From assembly GCA_003533505.1 (NCBI GenBank), contig DQGD01000005.1, forward strand, positions 1 through 23,804: a stretch of DNA of 23,804 nucleotides, given 5' to 3'. The DNA is from Clostridiales bacterium. GTDB taxonomy: Bacteria; Bacillota; Clostridia; Christensenellales; Pumilibacteraceae. Both the position numbers and the translations under genes were made by a program. The notes below the pieces were generated by a model that made no database searches, had not been told where the DNA came from, and saw only the letters and a program-made list of their open reading frames with translations. Of the stretch, positions 1 through 6,798 are shown one piece after another (position 1 is the first letter of the stretch; each line of letters starts with the position of its first letter).

Positions 1-2
1 GT

Positions 3-1418
3 CCCTACTTGACACAAGAAGATATGTCGAGATTCGGCAGGAATTACATAATGGTCGGATATTATACCGAGATATTGTTTCCGAATGCAAAAGTTCGTTT
101 TATAGCTGTGAGCGATGGTGTGGATAGCGTTTCGGATTACGACAATGAGTTTACGCCGTTTCGCAATATTATAAACGAATGGTATGCCCGCGATACGTCG
201 AAGAAGGTAAAAGCGGTAATACGGGCAAAAGGTATGGCGGGAAAACATCTTACCGCCGTACCGCCTTACGGATATATTAAAGATCCGAACGATAAAACGA
301 AATGGATTGTAGATACCGAAGCGGCGGAAGCGGTAAAACGCGTATACGAAATGTATTTGTCGGGAATGGTTGCAAGCCAGATAGCAAAAGCATTAACGGC
401 AGACGGAGTAGATACGCCGCTTGTACATTCTATGAAATGCGGATTGCCTGTGAGAACGAGAAGCTGTTACCCCGAAGTGTGGAACAACACGATGGTTTAT
501 CGTATTCTCGGTTGTTACGATTATACAGGGTGTACGGTAAACTTCAAAACGTCCAAGCCGTCGTACAAGTCGACAATGCAAGTGTTTCTTGACCGCGACA
601 AATGGGTAATTTTCGAGAATACGCAAGAGCCGATTATCTCTAAAGAAACTTTTGAGTTGGTGCAGGAAATACGAAAAAGCCGCAGAGTCGTACCGCAAGT
701 AAAGGTTGGAGGCGTAAAAGAAAAAATAAAGTACAGACCGCGAAACTTAAATAAGTACATAGGCAAGGCGTTCTGTGCCGATTGCGGCGCGAAAATGGTA
801 TACAGTTGCAGCAACAGAAAAGACGGACGAGAATACCTTGTGTGCGCAAACTACAGAAAGAGAAAGAAAAGTTCTTGTTCGAGACACGGAATTCGTATCG
901 CCGCATTGGACGAAATTATCCTTACCGATTTGAGAAAAATCTGCGCGTATGTAAAACGTCACGAAAAAAAGTTTATAGAGCATTATCTTGATTGTTCGCA
1001 GAAAGAAAAATTAAAGATAACTGCTTTGGCGCAGGCGGCATTGCAAAAAGCGAATATGCGAAATGTCGAATTGAATACGATTATGCGTAAATTGTATGAG
1101 GATAAGGCACTCGGAAGGATAACCGACGAGCAATACAATGTTTTTGCGGATAGTTACATTACCGAACAGAAAAACTTAAAAACAAAAATAGCTGAAATCG
1201 AAATGCGATTAAGCGAAGTGAAAACGGAAAGCGATAATCTGACCAACTTCATTTCTCTGATGAAAAAGTACACGGAATTTAAAGAACTAACGCAAGAAAT
1301 TCTTTATTCTTTTGTGGACAGAATTGAAATCGGCGAAAAAGAAAAGTTTTCTCATAATACGCAAAAAATAAAAATCATTTACAACTTCATAGGTGCGGTA
1401 GACATCCCGCAGGAATAA
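3..1418 (+). CDS. Large serine recombinase, 5' end cut off by the window edge
   Basis: This is a site-specific DNA recombinase of the large serine family, the type that integrates and excises clostridial transposons and conjugative elements. The frame is open from the first bases, and the motif DMSRFGRNY, which in this family follows the catalytic serine by some 70-80 residues, lies at the very start. The catalytic serine and first part of the resolvase domain are therefore outside the window, and the TTG at base 9 is unlikely to be the true start. Next come the recombinase DNA-binding domain (GKHLTAVPPYGYIKDP, about bases 245-300), a zinc ribbon (CADCG and the following VCANYRKRKKSSC, about 774-890), and a long coiled-coil helix rich in Lys and Glu to the end. 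The protein ends GAVDIPQE, as relatives often do. The exact element type cannot be told without its N-terminus and left end. Confidence 0.9.
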   Translation, partial: PYLTQEDMSRFGRNYIMVGYYTEILFPNAKVRFIAVSDGVDSVSDYDNEFTPFRNIINEWYARDTSKKVKAVIRAKGMAGKHLTAVPPYGYIKDPNDKTKWIVDTEAAEAVKRVYEMYLSGMVASQIAKALTADGVDTPLVHSMKCGLPVRTRSCYPEVWNNTMVYRILGCYDYTGCTVNFKTSKPSYKSTMQVFLDRDKWVIFENTQEPIISKETFELVQEIRKSRRVVPQVKVGGVKEKIKYRPRNLNKYIGKAFCADCGAKMVYSCSNRKDGREYLVCANYRKRKKSSCSRHGIRIAALDEIILTDLRKICAYVKRHEKKFIEHYLDCSQKEKLKITALAQAALQKANMRNVELNTIMRKLYEDKALGRITDEQYNVFADSYITEQKNLKTKIAEIEMRLSEVKTESDNLTNFISLMKKYTEFKELTQEILYSFVDRIEIGEKEKFSHNTQKIKIIYNFIGAVDIPQE

Positions 1419-1462
1419 CGCCGAATATTGCATTTTCAAGGGTAAATAAACCTTGGGAAAAA

Positions 1463-1603
1463 GTGTCCCGAAGAAAAGTCAACGAGGATAAGGTTTTTGC
1501 AATCTATTTCAAAAACGATACGCTGAACAAGTCGGAAACCGACTTTTTGGAAAGGGCAACATTTGCTCGTATCCACAAGAAGAAATCGCCCTGCTCTTAC
1601 TAA
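1463..1603 (+). CDS. Possible very small ORF or gene remnant after the recombinase
   Basis: This reading frame stays open from inside the recombinase 3' end to a TAA at 1601-1603. The only plausible start in the non-overlapping part is GTG at 1463, giving 46 residues (SRRKVNEDKVFAIYFKNDT followed by a mostly charged tail ending KSPCSY). There is no ATG and no good ribosome site, only GGGAAA. The amino-acid composition looks protein-like, so it may be the decayed end of a small transposon-borne gene or a start lost by mutation. I do not recognise a family. It could equally be noncoding. Confidence 0.22.
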   Translation: MSRRKVNEDKVFAIYFKNDTLNKSETDFLERATFARIHKKKSPCSY

Positions 1604-1631
1604 AAATATCGGCGGACTAACGCAAAAGCAC

Positions 1632-1660
1632 TTGACTTACCCACACAAAGTATGTAAAAT
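1632..1660 (+). promoter_or_regulatory. Sigma-A type promoter of the small-protein/recombinase operon
   Basis: TTGACT (1632-1637) and TAAAAT (1655-1660) are separated by exactly 17 bases. They precede the ribbon-helix-helix-like gene at 1708 with a leader of about 40 bases. This is the only strong promoter seen ahead of the second recombinase, so the genes at 1708-3923 are probably one transcript. Confidence 0.7.
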
Positions 1661-1687
1661 ATAATCGTCGTATAGATACGATTATAT
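1659..1687. promoter_or_regulatory. Perfect inverted repeat over the -10 box and start region: likely operator
   Basis: The arms ATATAATCGT (1659-1668) and ACGATTATAT (1678-1687) are exact reverse complements with a 9-base centre. The left arm begins at the last bases of the -10 hexamer and the repeat covers the expected transcription start. There is no following T-run, so it is not a terminator. Its place suits a repressor site, and the first gene of the operon encodes a small protein that looks like a DNA-binding ribbon-helix-helix factor. Autoregulation is inference. Confidence 0.55.
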
Positions 1688-1707
1688 ATTCACGGAGGAA
1701 TGAAAAG

Positions 1708-1998
1708 ATGGCAAAGTCGAGAAAGGAAAAAGACAAAAGATACGAAGAAAGGCACAAGGAAGAACGCAAAGCCAAAAACATTATATGGGGAACGAGCGTT
1801 CCGAGAAAGACGGCGGAAGAAATAAACGAGTTTCTGAAAAAGTGCGGCTATACGAAGGTCGAACTTATACAGGCTGGCTACGAAGAACTGTTAGCCCGAC
1901 ACAATACCGCCTTTGCAAAATTAAAGGACGGCTACGACGACTTTTTCGAGAGCGAACTTACGAAATTCGCAGAAGAAAGAAACAAAAACAAAACATAA
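1708..1998 (+). CDS. Small ribbon-helix-helix-like protein (putative regulator or recombination accessory factor)
   Basis: A 96-residue protein with a very basic N-terminus (about residues 1-24, alternating Lys, Arg and Glu). A short strand (IIWGTSVPR, about 25-33) and two helices (TAEEINEFLKKCGYTK and VELIQAGYEELL) follow, the order and spacing of an Arc/CopG-type ribbon-helix-helix fold. Such proteins bind DNA as dimers through the strand, often at palindromes next to their own promoter. The tail is acidic then lysine-rich. The start is ATG 1708, with GGAGGA at 1694-1699. It is first in a run leading to the recombinase at 2316, so it may control recombinase synthesis or act as a directionality factor. 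The family assignment comes from pattern only; it was not matched to a named gene. Confidence 0.6.
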   Translation: MAKSRKEKDKRYEERHKEERKAKNIIWGTSVPRKTAEEINEFLKKCGYTKVELIQAGYEELLARHNTAFAKLKDGYDDFFESELTKFAEERNKNKT

Positions 1999-2057
1999 TC
2001 CGTAAGTCGAGATACTCTCGCCTTGCGGAAATCTGAGATAAGGAGGATTTTGCGGTA

Positions 2058-2150
2058 ATGGTGAGAGAACATTACAGCCATCAGGAAAGAGAACATAGTA
2101 TCCGCGCAATAAGTATGAACGTTGAAGCGGATACAAGAAAACATCGTTGA
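2058..2150 (+). CDS. Possible 30-residue ORF with ribosome site
   Basis: ATG 2058 follows AAGGAGGA (2040-2047) at a distance of about 11 bases and encodes MVREHYSHQEREHSIRAISM and ten more residues to TGA at 2148-2150. Its last 29 bases overlap the next ORF (2122-2319) in another frame. The strong ribosome site sits here, while the longer ORF downstream has none of its own. This may be a leader ORF coupling translation into the next frame, or the front half of a single gene broken by a one-base indel. No family is recognised. Confidence 0.35.
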   Translation: MVREHYSHQEREHSIRAISMNVEADTRKHR

Positions 2151-2319
2151 GGTCAATCTGTCAACGGGACACAAAGAAAAAGGCAGATTAAATCTGCCGA
2201 AAGAAAGAATACAAACAAGCGCAAAAATTTTAGCCGATATTTTACTCGACTATGCGAGAAACGGCGGTGATATGGACGATTTAACGCCCGAGAGCGTATT
2301 CGGCAGGAGGAAGCAATGA
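2122..2319 (+). CDS. Small hypothetical protein, coupled to the recombinase gene
   Basis: Sixty-five codons ending in TGA at 2317-2319, overlapping the recombinase ATG (2316-2318) as ATGA, a classic coupling arrangement. The sequence is protein-like: a polar front (VEVNLSTGHKEKGRLNLP), then an amphipathic helix (KILADILLDYARNG) and an acidic end (GGDMDDLTPESVFG). The only start near the front is TTG 2122, because an in-frame stop lies at 2116-2118, and no clear ribosome site precedes it. It may be translated by coupling with, or by frameshift from, the ORF at 2058. The function is unknown. Position between a DNA-binding protein and a recombinase suggests an element-borne accessory factor (inference). 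Confidence 0.5.
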   Translation: MKRIQENIVEVNLSTGHKEKGRLNLPKERIQTSAKILADILLDYARNGGDMDDLTPESVFGRRKQ

Positions 2320-3923
2320 AAAAGCGAGTAGTGATATATGCAAGATTCAGTTCGCACAGTCAGACGGAACAGTCAATCGAAGGACAACTTCGTGAATGCT
2401 ACGACTTTGCCCGTCGCAACGATTATCTCGTGATAGCCGAATACATAGACCGCGCGCTTACGGGAACGACGGATAAACGCCCCGAATTTTTAAGGATGAT
2501 TGAGGACAGCAAGAAGAAAAATTTTGATTACGTTCTTGTTTATCAATTGGACAGGTTTGCCCGCAACCGTTACGACAGCGCGAATTACAAAGCAAAGTTA
2601 AAGAAAAACGGCGTTCGTGTGCTATCGGCAAAGGAGAACATCACCGAAGATGCCAGCGGCATTCTGGTAGAAGGCATGCTTGAAAGTATGGCGGAGTATT
2701 ATTCTGCCGAACTCTCGCAAAAAGTGCGCCGCGGCGTAAAAGAAAGCCTGTTGAAAGGGCATTTCGTCGGCGGTTACGGTTTGTTCGGATATGACATCGT
2801 GGATAAAAAGTGGACGATAAACACTTACGAAGCCGATATCGTTCGCGATATGTTTACAAGGTATAAAAACGGCGAGAAAGCAAAGGAAATCATAGACCGA
2901 CTTAATGCGCAAGGCATAAAAACCAAAGCCGGTTCGCCGTTCAATATGAACAGTTTTGCAAGGATTATCCGCAATGAAAAATACATAGGCGTTTATAATT
3001 CTCACGGCGTTATTTACGAAAACGTCATACCGCCGATCGTGGATGAAAAGTTATTTTTCGATTGTAACGCAATAATGGACGAACACAAACACAAACCGAG
3101 AGCAAACAAAAGCGGAAAGCCGTATATTTTAAGCGGAAAATTGTTTTGCGGATACTGCGGCAATTTGATGACCGCCGAAACGGGAACAAGTCAGACGGGT
3201 AAACTTCACCACTATTATAAATGTTTTGGAAGGAAGAAAAATAAACGCCGTTGCAATAAGAAAAGTTACAGACAACAGGAACTGGAAGATTTGGTTTTCA
3301 AAACAACGATTGATTACGTTTTACAGCCGCAGGTGATACAAGCCGTAGCCGAACAGGTTGTAACGAAATTCAATTCCGAAATAACGAAAACGTCAACGCT
3401 TGAAAATCTCGAAAACGAACTGAAAGCCAAAGAAAAAGCGATAAATTCGCTTTTATCCGCCATAGAGCAGGGCTTAATCACGAAATCTGCCAAAGACAGA
3501 TTGATTGCCCTTGAAGCGCAAAAGGACGAATTAGAAGCGAAAATATCGCTTGAAAAGGCAAAACAGATAAAACCGCTCGAAGTAGATAAAGTAAAGGCGT
3601 TTCTGGATTTCTTTGCTCATAGAAAATACGAAAACGACCAAGAAAAAAACGAGTTTTTCAACTCGTTCATAAACCGTGTTATTTTGTATGACGACAAAAT
3701 TTTAATCTTTTACAACACCGACGATAATCACCCGACGGTAATTAAGAGGAAAGACACGGAAGAATTTATTTCGCACCTTAACGACATAGCGAGCAACGGC
3801 AAAACCGCAACAGATGACTGCCCGAACGCAACGGGAAACAACAGCCCCATCGTACAAAAGGAAAACTCGCTTGAATCTCAAGGGTTCAAACGAGTTTCAC
3901 TTGGCGGAGAGAACAGGATTTGA
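2316..3923 (+). CDS. Large serine recombinase (element integrase), complete
   Basis: A 535-residue site-specific recombinase. The N-terminal resolvase domain (about 1-150) carries the catalytic serine at S12 in YARFSS and the arginine motif DRFARNR (D79-R85). A recombinase DNA-binding domain follows (GGYGLFGYD, then a helical region to about 250), then a zinc ribbon with Cys278, Cys281, Cys303 and Cys313, and a Lys/Glu coiled coil (about 350-430). The start is set by AGGAGG at 2305-2310 and by the ATGA overlap with the upstream ORF. It presumably cuts and rejoins att sites to move the element. The oddity is the 3' end: the last codons read through an inverted repeat and into the 3' end of the minus-strand tRNA-Ser, stopping within its T-arm. 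The tail after about residue 490 (NDIASNGKTATDD onward) looks unlike the conserved family core and may be junction-derived. Confidence 0.93.
   Translation: MKKRVVIYARFSSHSQTEQSIEGQLRECYDFARRNDYLVIAEYIDRALTGTTDKRPEFLRMIEDSKKKNFDYVLVYQLDRFARNRYDSANYKAKLKKNGVRVLSAKENITEDASGILVEGMLESMAEYYSAELSQKVRRGVKESLLKGHFVGGYGLFGYDIVDKKWTINTYEADIVRDMFTRYKNGEKAKEIIDRLNAQGIKTKAGSPFNMNSFARIIRNEKYIGVYNSHGVIYENVIPPIVDEKLFFDCNAIMDEHKHKPRANKSGKPYILSGKLFCGYCGNLMTAETGTSQTGKLHHYYKCFGRKKNKRRCNKKSYRQQELEDLVFKTTIDYVLQPQVIQAVAEQVVTKFNSEITKTSTLENLENELKAKEKAINSLLSAIEQGLITKSAKDRLIALEAQKDELEAKISLEKAKQIKPLEVDKVKAFLDFFAHRKYENDQEKNEFFNSFINRVILYDDKILIFYNTDDNHPTVIKRKDTEEFISHLNDIASNGKTATDDCPNATGNNSPIVQKENSLESQGFKRVSLGGENRI
3856..3897 (-). 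terminator. Intrinsic terminator after tRNA-Ser, lying inside the recombinase ORF
   Basis: Read on the minus strand, a hairpin starts four bases after the tRNA CCA. Its 13-pair arms (3885-3897 and 3863-3875) match except one G-T pair, with a 9-base loop, followed by TTTTCCTTTT. The T-run is interrupted, so strength is uncertain. Placement right after the tRNA fits a tRNA terminator. It is also coding sequence for the end of the recombinase on the other strand. Confidence 0.55.
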
Positions 3924-3989
3924 ACCTGCGATACCTTTCGGTATACCCGCTTTCCAAGCGAGCACATTCGACCGCTCTGACATCTCTCC
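3902..3989 (-). tRNA. tRNA-Ser(GGA)
   Basis: The minus strand folds as a full 88-base serine tRNA. The acceptor stem is GGAGAGA/TCTCTCC with discriminator G, typical of serine, and CCA is encoded (3902-3904). The anticodon stem is CTCGC/GCGGG with loop TTGGAAA, so the anticodon is GGA. The long variable arm TACC-GAAA-GGTA marks a class II tRNA, and the T-arm is GCAGG/CCTGT with loop TTCAAAT. The tRNA is intact and has its own promoter upstream (4004-4032). Its 3' end abuts the mobile element and overlaps the recombinase ORF by 22 bases, which suggests it is the attachment site. Confidence 0.96.
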
Positions 3990-4003
3990 ACAGCCGCTGA
4001 AAT

Positions 4004-4032
4004 ATTATAACAGATACAGGACGGTTTGTCCA
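4004..4032 (-). promoter_or_regulatory. Promoter of tRNA-Ser
   Basis: On the minus strand TGGACA (4027-4032) and TATAAT (4004-4009) are spaced by 17 bases and lie about 15 bases ahead of the tRNA 5' end at 3989. Having its own promoter on the side away from the element, the tRNA should stay expressed whether or not the element is present. Confidence 0.75.
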
Positions 4033-4123
4033 GTATTTTTCAGAGATTTCCGAAAGTAGTTTGTTTTCGCAGCGCGGCGGCACAAAAAAGCGAAAAATAG
4101 CGTGTTTTGCAACTCTCTTACCG

Positions 4124-4152
4124 TTGCAAGTTTGCGCGATATATGTTAAAAT
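4124..4152 (+). promoter_or_regulatory. Promoter of the GNAT/TIR operon
   Basis: TTGCAA (4124-4129) and TAAAAT (4147-4152) are 17 bases apart and give a leader of about 95 bases before the ATG at 4254. The rest of 3990-4253 contains the divergent tRNA promoter and no further gene that I can see. Confidence 0.6.
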
Positions 4153-4253
4153 GTATATAGAAACTACCGAAAAGCGGATAAATCGCGCGTGCGGATAAAA
4201 AAACGGCGCGGAACGAGCGAAAAAAGAGAAACCGCGCGGCAAAAGGAAAGAAA

Positions 4254-5366
4254 ATGAGGCTGGAAATACTATCCGAAAACAATCGTGATTACTTCGCGGC
4301 GGCGCACGCGCTGTACGAAGAGGCTTTTCCGCATCTCGAACGCAGAGAGAATGCGGAACAGGCGAGAATAATGCAAAATCCCGCCTATAAATACGGTTTG
4401 ATTACCGACGATAACGGCGAACTGGACGGCATAATGCTGTACTGGGAGACGCCGGACTTCGTTTATCTGGAACACTTTGCGATACTGCCCGAAAAGCGCA
4501 ATCGCGGCAAAGCCACGGCGGCATTGAGCCTGTTGAAGGAGCGGTCGGATAAACCCATAATTCTCGAAATAGATCCGCCTTGCGACGAAATAAGCGAGCG
4601 ACGTTATGCCTTTTACCGTCGTAACGGTTTCGTGATGAATCCGCACCGTCATAATCAGGCTAAATACCGGCTCGGCGACGGCGATCTCGAATTGAAAATA
4701 CTGACTTATCCGCGAGAAATCACCGCCGCGGAATACCTGCATTTCCGCGATTTCATCACGCGCGAAGCGGGCATTCGTCCGACGCTGAACGACGAAGTTA
4801 CCGTTCGCCCCATGCATGACGGCGACGACCGCAGCCGCGTAGGCAGGCTGATTTACCTCAGCGACAGATTTATTTATCCGTACTGGTTCGACTCTGTCGA
4901 GGCCGGCGAACGGGTGATCGGAGAAATGACCGCGCTGCCCACGCTTTACAATGAAAAGAACGTGACGGTGGCGGTGACAAGCGACGGAATCATCGCGGGA
5001 GCAATGGTTTCGTGCTATGCGCCTGTCGAGGAAAAGGAAGAACATATCCGCGAAGCGTTTGATCGCGCAGGCGTGAAATGCGACAAGCGCACTCATGAAA
5101 TTTTCGAGGCTTATTACGCGAAAATGAGCGACGATAAGACCGGGTATTATCTGGCTAATCTTGCCGTCGATCCGGAATATCGCGGCAAAGGCATCGCGTC
5201 CGCGCTTATGGCGAAGGCGATCGAGGGCAAGGACCTGTGCCGGCTCGAATGCGTAAAGGAAAATACGGGCGCATGGCGCGTATACGAACGGCTCGGGTTC
5301 GAGATTACGGGCGAATATCCGGGCGTTTTCGGAGTTCCGTGCTATACCATGGTTAAAAGAGGGTAG
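4254..5366 (+). CDS. Protein with two GNAT acetyltransferase domains
   Basis: A 370-residue cytoplasmic protein built from two Gcn5-related N-acetyltransferase domains. In the first (about 1-150), the acetyl-CoA pyrophosphate loop is LPEKRNRGKATAAL (R82, R84, G85, A87), followed by the typical FYRRNGF strand-helix end. In the second (about 180-370) it is VDPEYRGKGIASAL (R310, G311, G313), followed by RVYERLGFEITGEY. Known members move an acetyl group from acetyl-CoA to amines of small molecules, peptides or proteins; the substrate here cannot be told. The start is ATG 4254 with AAAGGAAAG just upstream. Only 6 bases separate its stop from the TIR gene, so the two are surely co-transcribed. The domain call is firm, the role is not. 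An antibiotic- or toxin-modifying enzyme is possible, as is a partner of the TIR protein. Confidence 0.85.
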   Translation: MRLEILSENNRDYFAAAHALYEEAFPHLERRENAEQARIMQNPAYKYGLITDDNGELDGIMLYWETPDFVYLEHFAILPEKRNRGKATAALSLLKERSDKPIILEIDPPCDEISERRYAFYRRNGFVMNPHRHNQAKYRLGDGDLELKILTYPREITAAEYLHFRDFITREAGIRPTLNDEVTVRPMHDGDDRSRVGRLIYLSDRFIYPYWFDSVEAGERVIGEMTALPTLYNEKNVTVAVTSDGIIAGAMVSCYAPVEEKEEHIREAFDRAGVKCDKRTHEIFEAYYAKMSDDKTGYYLANLAVDPEYRGKGIASALMAKAIEGKDLCRLECVKENTGAWRVYERLGFEITGEYPGVFGVPCYTMVKRG

Positions 5367-5372
5367 AAAGAA

Positions 5373-6677
5373 ATGGATGTATTTATCAGTTATCGTCGCG
5401 ACGGCGGCTATGCGCTGGCAAGACTGATTTACGAGTGGTTGCACAGGGAAAACATCACGGTTTTTCTCGATCTGGAAGAACTTAGTTCGGGTCCGTTCAA
5501 CGAAAAACTTTATTCCGCAATCGAGGACGCGGAAAACTTCGTGCTGATTTTGCCGTCGCACGCACTCGACCGTTGCGTAAGCGAACAGGACTGGTTACGC
5601 CTTGAAATCGAGCACGCGATCAGGAATAAAAAGAACATTATTCCCATTATGGTGGATGGTTTCGAGTTTCCGAAAGAACTGCCCGTTTCCATGCAGGTAC
5701 TTCCGTTTTTTAACGGAGTCGCGATCAGCCGCGAGTATTTCGACGCGTCGATGGTCAAACTCATATCGATGCTGAAAGGCATCAAGACCAAGGACGGCGA
5801 AGTCGATCTTCTCACGCGCCATGACGACGTGAGATACTACCTCGACGAGGACGAAAAGGAAAAGCACAGGCTGCACGTCGAGGACCTTTTGCTCGACAAG
5901 TATGAAGCGCCGGTCATTCGTAAACTGCTGGAAGGCAAAAAGGACGCCGTGTGCCTGGACGTGAACGTTCTCAACCCCGAGAGCGCGTTCCAGCGGTTCG
6001 AGAATCCCGAAGTGGGTAAAGTAATCGCGCTTACATATTCCGGCGAGGTCGCGGAGCGCGGCAATGCGGAGCGCAAAGACGACAACGTCAAATTCTTCGC
6101 CACGCAGTTCGAGGCGGACGATTTCGAGGACAAACTCGACGAGTACATCGACGAAGTGGGCGCGGACGGTATCGACTTTGTGTGCCTGAGCATGGCGATC
6201 ATGGACTTTAAAAAGCCGTTCCGTATCTTGCAGGCGATAAGAAGCTGTCTTAACGACGACGCAGTGATGATAATCCGCGACGTTGACGACGGAGCGGTGT
6301 TTGCTTATCCCGACAACGACGGATATTTCCGCAAGATTCAGTCCTATTATATACACAATAAGTACAGCGGATTCCGCTATACCGGCAGGCAAATTTATTC
6401 CTACGTTCGCAAAATGGATCCCAAAACCATTTGCCTCGAACGCTACGGCATAAACACCGCCGACATGTCCCGCCGCGACAAGAAAATGCTGTTCGAGTCC
6501 TGGTTCAGTTTTATTCCCAACGATTTCGGCAGAATGTTGCGTGAAAACCCCGATTCGAAGATCGCCCGCGAAGTCGTGGATTTTTGCCGCGACCACTACG
6601 ACGAACTCAACGAACAGTTTTTCTCGCAGGACACTATTTTCTCCGCCGGCTACGTCATCTATTCGGTAAGATTCTAG
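5373..6677 (+). CDS. TIR domain fused to a methyltransferase-like domain
   Basis: 434 residues. Residues 1 to about 140 form a bacterial TIR domain: FISYRRDGG at the start, VFLDLEELSSGPFNEKL (BB-loop region), FVLILPSHALDRC, and DWLRLEIEHAI with Glu78 at the place of the catalytic glutamate of NAD-cleaving TIRs. Residues about 165-434 resemble a class I SAM-dependent methyltransferase by layout (strand AVCLDV at 192-197, VIALTY at 217-222, VCLSMAIMDFKKP about 270-285, MIIRDVDDG at 299-307). The glycine-rich SAM loop expected after LDV reads NVLNPES, and the acidic residue expected at the second strand end is missing. It may therefore be a sensor rather than an enzyme. TIR proteins of bacteria often act in phage defence by depleting or converting NAD; that role here is inference. 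It follows the GNAT gene by 6 bases and ends before a terminator at 6799. Confidence 0.85.
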   Translation: MDVFISYRRDGGYALARLIYEWLHRENITVFLDLEELSSGPFNEKLYSAIEDAENFVLILPSHALDRCVSEQDWLRLEIEHAIRNKKNIIPIMVDGFEFPKELPVSMQVLPFFNGVAISREYFDASMVKLISMLKGIKTKDGEVDLLTRHDDVRYYLDEDEKEKHRLHVEDLLLDKYEAPVIRKLLEGKKDAVCLDVNVLNPESAFQRFENPEVGKVIALTYSGEVAERGNAERKDDNVKFFATQFEADDFEDKLDEYIDEVGADGIDFVCLSMAIMDFKKPFRILQAIRSCLNDDAVMIIRDVDDGAVFAYPDNDGYFRKIQSYYIHNKYSGFRYTGRQIYSYVRKMDPKTICLERYGINTADMSRRDKKMLFESWFSFIPNDFGRMLRENPDSKIAREVVDFCRDHYDELNEQFFSQDTIFSAGYVIYSVRF

Positions 6678-6774
6678 AACGCGAACCGGAATACGACAGG
6701 GCGGGAATTCGGCGCAAAGTAACCGAAAATTGCTTTATTTGCCTAAATTTTGGCGATTTTCGGGCAAAATATCA

Positions 6775-6780
6775 TATAAT
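6775..6780 (+). promoter_or_regulatory. Possible -10 box just before the terminator
   Basis: An exact TATAAT lies in an AT-rich stretch downstream of the TIR gene. No good -35 stands at 16-18 bases; TTGGCG (6750-6755) is 19 away. The sequence TTTGCC (6738-6743) and its complement GGCAAA (6763-6768) flank the -35 zone. If active, transcription would start about 12 bases before the hairpin at 6799. The rest of 6829-6937 shows a weak TTGCGT/TATCAT pair (6819-6846) and no gene. Confidence 0.3.
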
Positions 6781-6798
6781 TTTCACACAAGGCTACAC

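Noticed and set aside
3814..4059. Plus-strand ORF of 81 codons across the tRNA, containing ERTGFEPAIPFGIPAFQAS
   Set aside because: This is the well-known false translation of the complement of a serine tRNA; the tRNA itself explains the sequence.
4269..5561. Minus-strand open frame of 430 codons opposite the GNAT gene
   Set aside because: It mirrors the codon periodicity of the GNAT gene, has no family-like motifs, and runs into the TIR gene. The sense ORF has clear motifs and a ribosome site.
5595..6596. Minus-strand open frame of 333 codons opposite the TIR gene
   Set aside because: Shadow of a codon-biased gene; no recognisable domain and no promoter or ribosome site.
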